Assembly (NCBI RefSeq): GCF_026011735.1
Contig: NZ_BRVN01000023.1
Coordinates: 1 to 50,082, forward strand
Direction of reading: 5' to 3'
From: Dietzia sp. NCCP-2495
GTDB lineage: Bacteria; Actinomycetota; Actinomycetes; Mycobacteriales; Mycobacteriaceae
DNA length: 50,082 nt
In this document: positions 8,047 to 15,423 of the stretch, in pieces
Layout of the letters: every line of letters starts with the position of its first letter
How positions within the stretch are numbered: position 1 is the stretch's first letter
The notes under the pieces: generated by a model
The model's input: the letters and a program-made list of their open reading frames with translations, nothing else
The model's database searches: none
Told to the model about the DNA's origin: nothing
Made by a program: the position numbers and the translations under genes

Positions 8047-8861
8047 GCGAACGCCCTGGTCGCCAGTCCGAGCACATCCGGGTAGCGGCGCAGCTGGGCG
8101 CCACCGTCGATCGCCAGGTCCTCCCCCGTCATCCAGTCCGCCGCGGCGAGGTGGAGCACGGCGCGGGCGACGTCCTCCGCGGTCCCGCGGTGGGCGATCG
8201 CGGAGTTCTCGGCGTACTCCTCGGCCAGGCCGGGGATCTGCAGGACGGGCTCGGTGAGCGGGGTGACGAGGAAGCCCGGCGAGACGGTGTTGACCCGCAC
8301 CCCCCGCTCTCCCAGCTCGAGGGCCGCGACCTGGGCGAGCATCACCAGGCCCGCCTTGGCGGCACAGTAGGCCGCCATCCCCCGACCGGGCTGCCGCGCG
8401 TTGAGCGAGGCGATCGCGACCATCGACCCGCCGTCCCGGACCGCCCGGCCACCGTGCTTGAACACCAGGAACGCGCCGGTCAGACACACGTCGACGACCC
8501 GACGGAATTCCTCGGTGTCGTGGTCCGTGACCAGGCCCAGCGTGCTGACGCCGGCGGTCGTGACCACCAGGTCCGGGGCGCTCCCGGCGAACAGCGCCTC
8601 GACCGACGCCTCGTCGGTCACGTCGACGGCGCACGCCCGGTGCGCCGGGCCGAGTTCGGCGGCGCGGGCGGCGGTCGACTCCGCGTCGAGGTCACCGATC
8701 GTGACCTGCCACCCCCCGGCGGCGAGAGCGCGGGCGGTGGCCCACCCGATCCCCGACGCCGCGCCCACCACGACGGCGGACCGGCCGCGGGCGGCCACAT
8801 CGGAACCGTCCGAATTGCTTTCGCGGTCAGGGGTGGGGACGTGTGTGCGATCCGTGTCCAC
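8043..8861 (-). CDS. Short-chain dehydrogenase/reductase (SDR)
   Basis: 272-aa SDR from a GTG start. Motifs: G-A-A-S-G-I-G (cofactor), A-I-A-S-L (catalytic Ser), Y-C-A-A-K (Tyr/Lys) and P-G-F-L-V-T-P, all in the classical order. The frame stays open to 8948, but GTG 8861 has TGGAGG at ideal spacing and removes a Pro/Arg-rich leader, so I prefer it. Its 3' end overlaps the next SDR by 4 bases. The promoter side faces the FMO gene across about 155 bases with an 18-base dyad at 8923-8940. Two different SDRs in one operon suggest sequential oxidation steps or two stereochemistries. Confidence 0.85.
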   Translation of the reverse strand: MDTDRTHVPTPDRESNSDGSDVAARGRSAVVVGAASGIGWATARALAAGGWQVTIGDLDAESTAARAAELGPAHRACAVDVTDEASVEALFAGSAPDLVVTTAGVSTLGLVTDHDTEEFRRVVDVCLTGAFLVFKHGGRAVRDGGSMVAIASLNARQPGRGMAAYCAAKAGLVMLAQVAALELGERGVRVNTVSPGFLVTPLTEPVLQIPGLAEEYAENSAIAHRGTAEDVARAVLHLAAADWMTGEDLAIDGGAQLRRYPDVLGLATRAFA

Positions 8862-8922
8862 GGGGCCTCCAGTAGGGTTGACGGCCGGCCTCGGCGGGGC
8901 GGTTCGCCGGGCCGGAGGAAGC

Positions 8923-8940
8923 TGTTGACGACCGTCAACA
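8923..8940. promoter_or_regulatory. Dyad operator TGTTGAC-n4-GTCAACA between divergent SDR and FMO operons
   Basis: Perfect 7-base arms with a 4-base spacer, located between GTG 8861 (-) and ATG 9017 (+). The left arm also supplies TTGACG, a plausible -35 for the + strand, with TAGTGT 17 bases further on as a weak -10. A site of this size and position fits the TetR/EthR-like regulator encoded at 10402 in the FMO operon. The pairing of protein and site is inference. Confidence 0.55.
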
Positions 8941-9016
8941 CGGGCCATAGTGTGATCCGCGCCATAGCTTCTGTCGGCGAGTCTGCCTCGCCGAGGGATC
9001 CGCCGAAGGGGTTCGC

Positions 9017-10405
9017 ATGAAATCGACCTGCACCATCGCCGTGATCGGCGCGGGCATCAGCGGCCTGACGACGCTGAAGATGCTCCGCGACTACGGGATT
9101 GACGCGGTGTGCTTCGAGGCGTCGGACCGGATCGGCGGAAACTGGGCGTTCGACAATCCCAACGGGAGCTCAAGCGCCTACCGCTCGCTGCACATCGACA
9201 CCTCCAAGCACCAGCTGAGCTTCCGGGACTTCCCGATGCCGGAGGAGTTCCCGGACTTCCCCCACCACAGCCAGATCAAGCAGTACCTGGACGACTACGC
9301 CGAGGCGTTCGGCCTGCTGCCGTCCATCGAGTTCGAGACGCGGGTCGACCATGCCGAGCGCCTGCCGGACGGCGGGTGGGAACTGACCACGTCGCGCACC
9401 GGGTCGGCCGTACAGCCCGGGGCCGGCGGGGTCGCGACCCTCCACTTCGACGGGCTCGTGGTGGGCAACGGGCACCACTGGGACCCGCGCTTCGCCGACT
9501 TCCCCGGCGAGTTCACCGGGGAGATGATCCACTCCCACGCCTACGTCGACCCGTGGGATCCGCTGCACCTCATGGACAAGAAGATCCTCGTGGTGGGCCT
9601 CGGCAACAGCGCTGCGGACATCGTCGTGGAGCTGTCGTCCAAGGTCATGCGCAACGAGGTGACGCTGTCCACCCGGTCGGGAGCGTGGATCGTGCCCAAG
9701 TACATCGCCGGCAAACCGGCCGACAAGTACTTCGCGACCTTCCCGTACATCCCGTACTCGTGGCAGCGGAAGGCCACCCAGGCGATGCAGCCGATGTCGG
9801 CGGGCCGGCCGGAGGAATACGGACTGCCCACCCCCAACCACAAGTTCTTCGAGGCCCACCCCACGCAGTCCGTCGAACTGCCGCTGCGGCTGGGCTCCGG
9901 GGACGTGGTGGCCAAGGGGGACATCGCCCGGCTGGACGGCCGGACCGTGCACTTCACCGACGGCACCAGCGGCGAGTTCGACGTGATCATCCAGGCCACC
10001 GGGTACAACACCACTTTCCCGTTCTTCGACCGGGACTTCCTGTCCGCCGACGCCCACAACCACATCCCCCTCTACAAGCGGATGTTCTCCCCCGGCATCG
10101 ACGACCTCGCCTTTGTCGGCTTCGCCCAGTCCACCCCCACCCTCTTCCCGTTCGTCGAGGCCCAGGCCCGGCTGGTGGCGGCGTGGGCGGCCGGGCTGTA
10201 CCGCACCCCGCCGGTGCCGGAGATGGAGCGGGTGATCGTGGAGGACGAGAAGAAGTACATCGGCCACATGCTCGACACGCCCCGCCACCAGCAGCAGGTC
10301 GACTACTTCCTCTACGAACGGGATCTGCGCACCCGCGAGATCCCCCGCGGCCTGGCCCGCGCCCGCGCGCTCGGCGCCGCCCTGCCCTCCCGGGCGACGG
10401 CGTGA
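9017..10405 (+). CDS. Flavin-containing monooxygenase (FMO family)
   Basis: 462-aa class B flavoprotein monooxygenase. G-A-G-I-S-G at residues 11-16 binds FAD; F-T-G-E-M-I-H-S-H-A-Y at about residues 166-176 fits the FMO signature F-x-G-x-x-x-H-x-x-x-(Y/F), not the W-ending Baeyer-Villiger form; G-L-G-N-S-A-A-D near residue 195 is the NADPH site; A-T-G-Y-N near residue 330 is the conserved late motif. Expected to insert oxygen into a lipophilic ketone, amine or sulfide. GTG of the TetR gene overlaps its TGA. The order FMO, TetR (EthR-like), alpha/beta hydrolase, with SDRs opposite, recalls the mycobacterial mymA and ethA/ethR loci. A diverged paralogue remnant lies at 6360-6763. Confidence 0.88.
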   Translation: MKSTCTIAVIGAGISGLTTLKMLRDYGIDAVCFEASDRIGGNWAFDNPNGSSSAYRSLHIDTSKHQLSFRDFPMPEEFPDFPHHSQIKQYLDDYAEAFGLLPSIEFETRVDHAERLPDGGWELTTSRTGSAVQPGAGGVATLHFDGLVVGNGHHWDPRFADFPGEFTGEMIHSHAYVDPWDPLHLMDKKILVVGLGNSAADIVVELSSKVMRNEVTLSTRSGAWIVPKYIAGKPADKYFATFPYIPYSWQRKATQAMQPMSAGRPEEYGLPTPNHKFFEAHPTQSVELPLRLGSGDVVAKGDIARLDGRTVHFTDGTSGEFDVIIQATGYNTTFPFFDRDFLSADAHNHIPLYKRMFSPGIDDLAFVGFAQSTPTLFPFVEAQARLVAAWAAGLYRTPPVPEMERVIVEDEKKYIGHMLDTPRHQQQVDYFLYERDLRTREIPRGLARARALGAALPSRATA

Positions 10406-11055
10406 CCCCGGCCGCGCCGCCGGCGAACACCTCGCCGCGCGGCGACCGACGGCGCGAGGCGCTGCTCGCCGCACTCGACGAGCGGCTCCGCACCACGGCG
10501 CTGGACGACATCTCGGTGGCCGACCTCACGGTGTCCGCGGGGATCACCAGGTCCGCGTTCTACTTCTACTTCGACTCCAAGGCCGCCGCGGTGGGCGTCC
10601 TGCTGGCCGCGGTCCAGTACGAGGCCCGGGCGGCGGTCGAGACGATCGTGGGCGGCGAGGGGGACTTCCGCACACGCGTGGCCGGGGCCCTCGAGAAACT
10701 CACCGACCGTGTGTTGGAGAACGCCCACATCTACCGGGCCCTGCTCACCGCCCGCAGCAAGCACGAACAGACCCGGGCGCTGTGGAACGAGGGCCGTCAC
10801 GCCCTGGCCGCCCCGATCGCCGCGTTCCTGCGCGACGAGCGCACCGCCGGTCGGGCGCCGGACGGCGTGGACCCCGAGGCGCTCGCCGTGGGACTGATCC
10901 ACATCAACGAGACCGTGCTCGAGCAGCTGGCCTACGAGATCGACGCCCCCCGCGAGCCGTTGCTCACCGTCGCCACCGACATGTGGGTCCGCTCGGTGTT
11001 CGGCCGACCCGACCCCGCGGTGGACGCCGCGTCAGATGCAGGGAGAACCTCATGA
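10402..11055 (+). CDS. TetR-family regulator, EthR-like
   Basis: 217-aa TetR protein. The N-terminal helix-turn-helix reads D-I-S-V-A-D-L-T-V-S-A-G-I-T-R-S followed by F-Y-F-Y-F-D-S-K, nearly the EthR pattern (I-S-V-x-D-L-x-x-G-A-G-I-S-R-x-x-F-Y-F-Y-F). The C-terminal ligand domain has A-L-W-N-E-G-R-H near residue 130 and L-I-H-I-N-E near residue 170, again like EthR. EthR represses a neighbouring flavin monooxygenase gene; the same logic is likely here, with 8923-8940 as operator. Start GTG 10402 overlaps the FMO stop, and the stop overlaps the hydrolase start (ATGA), so it is co-translated and autoregulated if the inference holds. Confidence 0.85.
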   Translation: MTPAAPPANTSPRGDRRREALLAALDERLRTTALDDISVADLTVSAGITRSAFYFYFDSKAAAVGVLLAAVQYEARAAVETIVGGEGDFRTRVAGALEKLTDRVLENAHIYRALLTARSKHEQTRALWNEGRHALAAPIAAFLRDERTAGRAPDGVDPEALAVGLIHINETVLEQLAYEIDAPREPLLTVATDMWVRSVFGRPDPAVDAASDAGRTS

Positions 11056-11993
11056 CCAGCCCCGTCGACATCGCCTTCCGCTCCGGGTCGGGGCCGGACG
11101 CTGCCGAGTGTCGGGGCTGGTTCCTGCCCGCCGCCGGCGGGGCGGAGAGCGCCGGTGACGCCGCCCGCGCCGGCGAGGCGGGCAGCCCCTGCGTTGTGCT
11201 CGCCCACGGACTGGGCGGCACCGCGGACTCCGGCCTCATGCCGTTCGCGGAGGCGTTCGCTGCCGCCGGGTACGCCGCGCTCGTCTTCGACTACCGCGGC
11301 TTCGGGCGCTCCGACGGCCAGCCCCGCCAGGTCGTCTCCCCCGCCCGCCAGCAGGACGACTACCGGGCCGCCATCGCCGCCGCGGCCGCACAGCCCGGCG
11401 TGGACCCGGACCGGATCGTGCTGTGGGGCTGCTCGCTGTCCGGCGGGCACGTGCTCGAGGTGGCCCGGGGCCGGCGGGACGTGGCCGCGGTGATCGCGGT
11501 GGTCCCGCTGGTCGACGGGCGCGCCGCCGCCCTGACCGCGGCCCGCCAGCACAAGCCCACCGCACTGCTGCGCGCGACGGGCACCGCGGTGCTGGCCAGA
11601 GCCGTGGCCGTGGCCGGCCGGCCCGAGCCGATGGTCCCGCTGGCCGGCCCGCCCGGCTCGACCGCCCTGCTCTCGCTCGAAGGCTACGAGGAGGCCTACA
11701 CGTCCGTGGCGGGCCCCACCTGGCGAAACGAGGTGGGCGCCTCGATCGGGGCGGAGCTGGGCTCGTTCCGGCCCGCCAAGAATGCGGCCGACCTCGTCGT
11801 CGTCCCCACGCTGTTCCAGATCGCCGACCTGGACCGGGCCGCACCACCGCACGCCGCGGCGACGGCGGCCTTCGCGGCGCGCGCGGAGGTCCGGCACTAC
11901 CCGGGCGACCACTTCGACCTGTTCTCGGGCCGGCCGTGCCACGATCGCGCCGTGCGGCACGCCCTCCACTTCTTGCGCCGCCACATACCGTGA
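11052..11993 (+). CDS. Alpha/beta hydrolase (Xaa-Pro dipeptidyl-peptidase/dienelactone hydrolase-like)
   Basis: 313-aa alpha/beta-fold hydrolase. V-V-L-A-H-G-L-G-G (oxyanion loop) near residue 47, F-D-Y-R-G-F-G-R-S-D-G near residue 80, nucleophile elbow G-C-S-L-S-G-G near residue 128, and a late G-D-H-F-D segment supplying the catalytic His. The combination matches the S15-like hydrolases that accompany FMO genes. Together with the FMO and SDRs it may cleave an ester made by oxygen insertion. The ATG at 11052 overlaps the TetR stop, so it is the last gene of a three-gene operon. The Ser, Asp and His are all in place. Confidence 0.82.
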   Translation: MTSPVDIAFRSGSGPDAAECRGWFLPAAGGAESAGDAARAGEAGSPCVVLAHGLGGTADSGLMPFAEAFAAAGYAALVFDYRGFGRSDGQPRQVVSPARQQDDYRAAIAAAAAQPGVDPDRIVLWGCSLSGGHVLEVARGRRDVAAVIAVVPLVDGRAAALTAARQHKPTALLRATGTAVLARAVAVAGRPEPMVPLAGPPGSTALLSLEGYEEAYTSVAGPTWRNEVGASIGAELGSFRPAKNAADLVVVPTLFQIADLDRAAPPHAAATAAFAARAEVRHYPGDHFDLFSGRPCHDRAVRHALHFLRRHIP

Positions 11994-12008
11994 CGTACAT
12001 CACTAACT

Positions 12009-12065
12009 CTTCTTGTTGACATATCACGGACACGGGCTTAATGTTGGTGACACAACAACAAGAAG
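12009..12065. repeat. 10-base inverted repeat flanking the yceI promoter
   Basis: CTTCTTGTTG at 12009-12018 and its exact reverse complement CAACAAGAAG at 12056-12065, 37 bases apart, bracket the promoter elements and start region of the YceI-family gene. The arms are AT-richer than the surroundings. It could be a paired operator for looping or dimer-of-dimer binding, or a leader hairpin. Confidence 0.6.
12016..12044 (+). promoter_or_regulatory. Sigma-70-like promoter of the yceI-family gene
   Basis: TTGACA at 12016-12021, a 17-base spacer, then TAATGT at 12039-12044. This is the clearest housekeeping-type promoter in the window, about 60 bases before ATG 12108, and the -35 overlaps the left arm of the inverted repeat 12009-12065. 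A good AAGGAG site precedes the start codon. Confidence 0.65.
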
Positions 12066-12107
12066 TCCTCCGGCCCCGCAGCCGGGAACAACCACCAAGG
12101 AGTCACC

Positions 12108-12659
12108 ATGACCACCCAGCTCAACGACCTGACCGGCACCTGGACCCTCGACGACACCCACACCCGCCTGGGCTTCGTCACCCGCCACGCCATGGTCACC
12201 AAGGTCCGCGGCTCGTTCAACGACTTCACCGGCACCGTCACCGTCCCCGAGTCGGGCATCTCCGGCGCCGAAGCCAAGGTCACCATCAACGCCTCGTCGA
12301 TCGACACCCGCAACGCCGACCGCGACGGCCACCTCAAGTCCAACGACTTCTTCGACATGGAGAACTACCCCGAGATCACCTTCACCTCCACCAAGATCGA
12401 GCCGAACGGCGACGGCGGCGTGGACGTGACCGGCGACCTCACCATCAAGGGCCAGACCAAGTCCATCACCATCCCGTTCTCCTACGAGGGCACCGCCACC
12501 GACCCGTTCGGCAACCTCCGCGCCGGCTTCGAGGGCACCACGGTCATCAACCGCAGCGACTTCGGCCTCTCCTGGAACGCCGCGCTCGAGACCGGCGGCG
12601 TGCTGGTCTCGGAGAAGGTCACCCTCGAGATCGAGGTCTCGGCCATCAAGAGCGCCTGA
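12108..12659 (+). CDS. YceI-family lipid-binding protein
   Basis: 183-aa YceI-like beta-barrel. W-T-L-D-D-T-H-T-R-L-G-F near residue 11 and F-x-D-F-T-G-T-V near residue 40, a S-I-D-T-R-N-A-D-R-D-G-H-L-K-S-N-D-F-F segment near residue 65, and the late G-T-T-V-I-N-R-S-D-F-G-L-S-W-N are family hallmarks. No signal peptide, so it is the cytoplasmic actinobacterial type. YceI proteins bind isoprenoid or amphipathic ligands in a hydrophobic cavity and often respond to stress or acid; the role here is unknown. Monocistronic: own promoter upstream and a strong terminator at 12788-12824. Confidence 0.92.
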   Translation: MTTQLNDLTGTWTLDDTHTRLGFVTRHAMVTKVRGSFNDFTGTVTVPESGISGAEAKVTINASSIDTRNADRDGHLKSNDFFDMENYPEITFTSTKIEPNGDGGVDVTGDLTIKGQTKSITIPFSYEGTATDPFGNLRAGFEGTTVINRSDFGLSWNAALETGGVLVSEKVTLEIEVSAIKSA

Positions 12660-12787
12660 CCCGCGTTCCCGGCGTCTCACGCCACCCCTCGGACGCGCGG
12701 TGACCTCTCAGGCACCCCGACAGCGCTTCGGCGCCCCTCCGGCGCGCGGCGGTCCACTTCCCACCGCCGCGCGCTGACCCCTCAACG

Positions 12788-12824
12788 ACACCGCCCTCAC
12801 CTGCGAGCCAGGTGAGGGCGGTGT
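12788..12824. terminator. Perfect 16-bp stem terminator
   Basis: Arms 12788-12803 and 12809-12824 are exact reverse complements with a 5-base loop. It lies between the convergent yceI-family (+) and Cg0192-like (-) genes and can serve both. A weakly T-rich stretch follows on the + strand. Confidence 0.85.
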
Positions 12825-12898
12825 TCTGTGTTCTCCGTGCCGCGCGAGCCGGCCCAGCGCCGCGCGCGAAGCCCTTGCGCCCCGCGCGGAGAGACGGA

Positions 12899-13492
12899 TC
12901 AGTCGACGACGACGAGGACCGCCGTGTGCGATCCGTCGGCATCCTCCCAGGTTCCACTGAGGGTCCCGGGCGAACCGATGAGCGGATGGTCGGCCTCCGC
13001 GTCGTTCTCCTCGGAGATCACGCGGATCACCTGCGGGGCGTCCACTCCGACCGCCGGGCCGTCGCCGCCACCGCGGATGTTGACCGGGGACGGCGTGACG
13101 CTGCCCTCCTCGACCTGCAGATGGTCGGCAGCGGTGTCGCGGTGGCTGATGACACGACGGACCTCGGCCTGGTAGACGGGATCTGCCGGGGCGTCGTAGA
13201 CCCAGCGGCGGCCGAGAACCGAATGCTCCATGGTTCCGACCAGCGCGTCCTCCCCGCCCTCGAGCTCGGCACCGCGATAGGTGACCGGCACGTGGAAGGT
13301 GCGCGTCCCGTCGGAGAGGAGAAAGCACTCGATGCCGACCTCGCCGGCCGGATCGACGAACCGGTACGCCGTCACCTGCTCGAGGGACTCGACGGCGCCG
13401 TCGAACCACACCTGCTCGCCGACCCACGACCGGAGAAGATCGAGCTTCCCCGGAGCGAGGACGGCGTCATAGATCTCAGCGGTTCCACTCAT
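12899..13492 (-). CDS. Cg0192-like protein (maltokinase N-terminal cap-like domain)
   Basis: 197-aa soluble protein. The pattern A-x-x-A-P-G-K-L-D-L-L near residue 12, Y-R-F-V-D-P-x-G-E-V-G-I-E near residue 43, P-V-T-Y-R-G-A near residue 70 and the striking V-G-T-M-E-H-S-V-L-G-R-R-W-V-Y-D-A near residue 85 are those of actinobacterial proteins often labelled Cg0192-related or maltokinase-cap-like. In maltokinases this cap precedes a kinase domain; here the kinase is absent, so the protein is a stand-alone cap of unknown role. Monocistronic, between a terminator and the divergent acidic-protein gene. Confidence 0.75.
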   Translation of the reverse strand: MSGTAEIYDAVLAPGKLDLLRSWVGEQVWFDGAVESLEQVTAYRFVDPAGEVGIECFLLSDGTRTFHVPVTYRGAELEGGEDALVGTMEHSVLGRRWVYDAPADPVYQAEVRRVISHRDTAADHLQVEEGSVTPSPVNIRGGGDGPAVGVDAPQVIRVISEENDAEADHPLIGSPGTLSGTWEDADGSHTAVLVVVD

Positions 13493-13722
13493 GCGCTAAG
13501 AATCCCCCACGGAGTGCGGTCCGGCAAACGACAGCTCCGCCGGCGGGCTCAGTGAAGAAGAATTCCCCGCGGGAGCATTCGTCCTGCGCAGTGGGTTAAG
13601 CGTTTCCCGTCAGTCGCCTGTGCTGTGACAGTCATCACTGCAAACTGGCGTTCACGGCAATTACGGTCGCCGCCGTGACCCGCGGATTTCCCACGGGCAT
13701 CTCGACGGAAGGTGACATCACG

Positions 13723-14286
13723 ATGAAGAAGACCATTGCCGTAATCGGCTCCGCCGCCGCCCTGTCCTTCGCCGGCGCAGGCCTGGCCGCCGCCGAGGAC
13801 GTCGCCACCGACGACCAGGCCCAGACCCCCGAGACCACCGAGGTCGACACGACTGCCGGTGAGACGACCGAGGGCGACGACGCCGCCGACGCCACCACCG
13901 GCGACGACGCGACGGAGGACGGCGCGACGGACGACGTGGACACCCCGGAGGAGGTCTCCGCGATCGCCCAGCAGCTCTGCGGCTCCATCTCGGCGTATGA
14001 CTTCCTCGGCTCCGCTGAGGGCACCGTGCCCGGCCTGTCGGGCGAGGAGTGCGAGGCCAACGCTGACGCCGCCGTCCAGGCCGCGATGACCGGTGACATC
14101 GCCGGCGCGCTCGACATCCTCAAGGGCATCGAGGCCGAGACTCCCGACGAGGGCGATGACGCCGAGGACGCCGGCTCCGCTGGCATGCTCGGCTCGCTGA
14201 CCGGTGACAACGCCGCTGATGACACCGAGGGCGACGACACCGAGGCCGGCGAGACCGCGCCCGAGCAGCCCGCGTTCGGCTCCTGA
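13723..14286 (+). CDS. Secreted highly acidic protein
   Basis: 187 residues from ATG 13723, chosen over the longer frame because it has a GGAAGG site and starts a classic signal peptide (M-K-K-T-I-A-V-I-G then a hydrophobic stretch, A-A-A cleavage before E-D). The mature protein is dominated by Asp, Glu, Thr, Ala and Gly, with an acidic linker (residues about 27-85), a short folded-looking core containing two cysteines about 25 residues apart, and a second acidic tail. Residues of this type suit cation binding or a flexible wall-associated region. No family recognised. A stem terminator follows at 14438-14473. Confidence 0.8.
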   Translation: MKKTIAVIGSAAALSFAGAGLAAAEDVATDDQAQTPETTEVDTTAGETTEGDDAADATTGDDATEDGATDDVDTPEEVSAIAQQLCGSISAYDFLGSAEGTVPGLSGEECEANADAAVQAAMTGDIAGALDILKGIEAETPDEGDDAEDAGSAGMLGSLTGDNAADDTEGDDTEAGETAPEQPAFGS

Positions 14287-14437
14287 TTGCACCGCCTGAG
14301 CGGGGCCCGCGACTCTGAGCGGACCCCGCGCCCGCCGGTCTGACACTGGCCGCAGCCTGGTCATGGCTGCAGCCTGGCTAAAGGCCGCAGCCTGATGCTG
14401 GAGCCCGACTGGTCACCGACTAGGCGCTCCGCTCCGT

Positions 14438-14473
14438 GAACTCCCGCGCCCGCTCCGGCGGACGCGGGAGTTC
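14438..14473. terminator. Stem-loop terminator after acidic secreted protein
   Basis: 11-base perfect arms 14438-14448 and 14463-14473 followed by ATTTATA on the + strand. It lies about 150 bases after the stop of the acidic protein gene. Between them are three copies of a GCCGCAGCCTG-like motif (about 14349-14394). Confidence 0.65.
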
Positions 14474-14632
14474 ATTTATAGGGCAGGTGTGAGCGTCGAG
14501 CCCATGAGCGCCCAACCCCGCAGCGCGCTGGCCCCGGCTCGGACGCGAATCGGCCTCACCCCAGCCTCTGCTTAGCCCCTCCCCTGCCTCTGCTCAGCCT
14601 CGCACCGGCTCGATACTGCGCTGACGTCGACC

Positions 14633-14705
14633 TTGTCGACACCACTGCGATCCTTGTCGCCGCCACTGCGGGAATCGGGCCCCACTTTCGCAGTGGTGTC
14701 AACAA
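14633..14705. repeat. 18-base inverted repeat in non-coding DNA
   Basis: TTGTCGACACCACTGCGA at 14633-14650 and TCGCAGTGGTGTCAACAA at 14688-14705 pair at 17 of 18 positions with a 37-base spacer. It lies in the gene-free stretch after the acidic protein (14287-14763) and downstream of the broken SRPBCC gene, so it may be a bidirectional terminator or a palindromic repeat element. Confidence 0.6.
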
Positions 14706-14714
14706 ACCCACCGA

Positions 14715-14758
14715 GAACCCGGGCCAACGCCACGTCTGGAACCCGGGCCAACGCCACG
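14715..14758. repeat. 20-base direct repeat, two copies, 24-base period
   Basis: GAACCCGGGCCAACGCCACG occurs identically at 14715-14734 and 14739-14758. It sits immediately after (in - orientation) the stop of the broken SRPBCC gene. No coding role seen. Confidence 0.75.
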
Positions 14759-14763
14759 CCCGG

Positions 14764-15248
14764 CTAAACCTCGCCCCGAAAAGCCCTGGCCAAACGCCTG
14801 TGACGGTGATCGAAGAGCGCCCCGACCACTGCGCGGACCAGCGGCGTCGAAACCAGCGCCCGTGGCTGCGCGCGCAGGGTGTCGGTGACGCGCGTGATGC
14901 CGTCCGGCAGCGCGTCGAGCTCGCGCCGGTGTTCCCAGACCCGCGCCGACCCCAACCGGGATCGCTCCTGGAGTGACGGGGCGCGTCGATCTCGGTGATC
15001 ACCAGGTCGTCGAACTCCACCGGGACCAGCCCACCCAGCAGGATCCACGCGCGACCGGCCGGTTCACCCAGCGGCAGGTCGGCGATCGACTTCCCGTCCA
15101 ATCGCTGCGGGAACCGCATGGTCAGCAGGGGCCCGAACTCATCGGCGACCCCCTGCGCGGTCACGACGCGTGCCCACACTTGCTCGCGCGTCGCCTGGAC
15201 CGCGCTCGACCGCACCACCTCGACGTAGCGCCGTCTGCCCTGGCTCAT
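14764..15248 (-). pseudogene. SRPBCC-family (START-like) protein with one-base frameshift
   Basis: From ATG 15248 the frame reads Y-V-E-V-V-R-S-S-A-V-Q-A-T-R-E-Q-V-W and on through W-I-L-L-G-G-L-V-P-V-E-F-D-D-L to E-I-D-A-P-R, the N-terminal part of a SRPBCC ligand-binding protein. At about 14980, in a run of C on the coding strand, the frame breaks; the family C-terminus continues one frame over with E-R-S-R-L-G-S-A-R-V-W-E-H-R-R-E-L and ends at 14764. Inserting one base restores a protein of about 160 residues. Either a genuine recent inactivation or a homopolymer sequencing error. Confidence 0.75.
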
Positions 15249-15423
15249 GCCTTCCGAGCCTAAGCGCCGGCGAGGAGAGGCGGTAGGCCTCGGCAACAAC
15301 CGGCGCCAGCACACGCGACCGGCGAGAGGCACCAGTCACGCCCGCCGAGAAGCCCCGGCGCCCCCGGCGCAGACGCTCGGGAAGCAACGCCCAGGCGGCA
15401 CTCACCCAGGTAGCGTCCCCGGC

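Noticed and set aside
8047-8634. Long frame extending the SDR at 7150-8046 upstream to 8634
   Set aside because: Arg/Gly/Pro-rich out-of-frame reading of the neighbouring SDR; the ATG at 8046 overlaps that gene's stop.
9109-10401. Long + frame ahead of the TetR start
   Set aside because: Shadow of the FMO gene in another frame, full of Arg/Pro; the TetR protein starts at GTG 10402.
9017-10405. Type I Baeyer-Villiger monooxygenase call for the FMO
   Set aside because: The signature ends in Tyr (F-x-G-x-x-x-H-x-x-x-Y) instead of the Trp expected for that class.
9170-10474. 434-residue frame on the - strand opposite the FMO gene
   Set aside because: Antisense shadow in GC-rich DNA, with no family pattern and no ribosome site.
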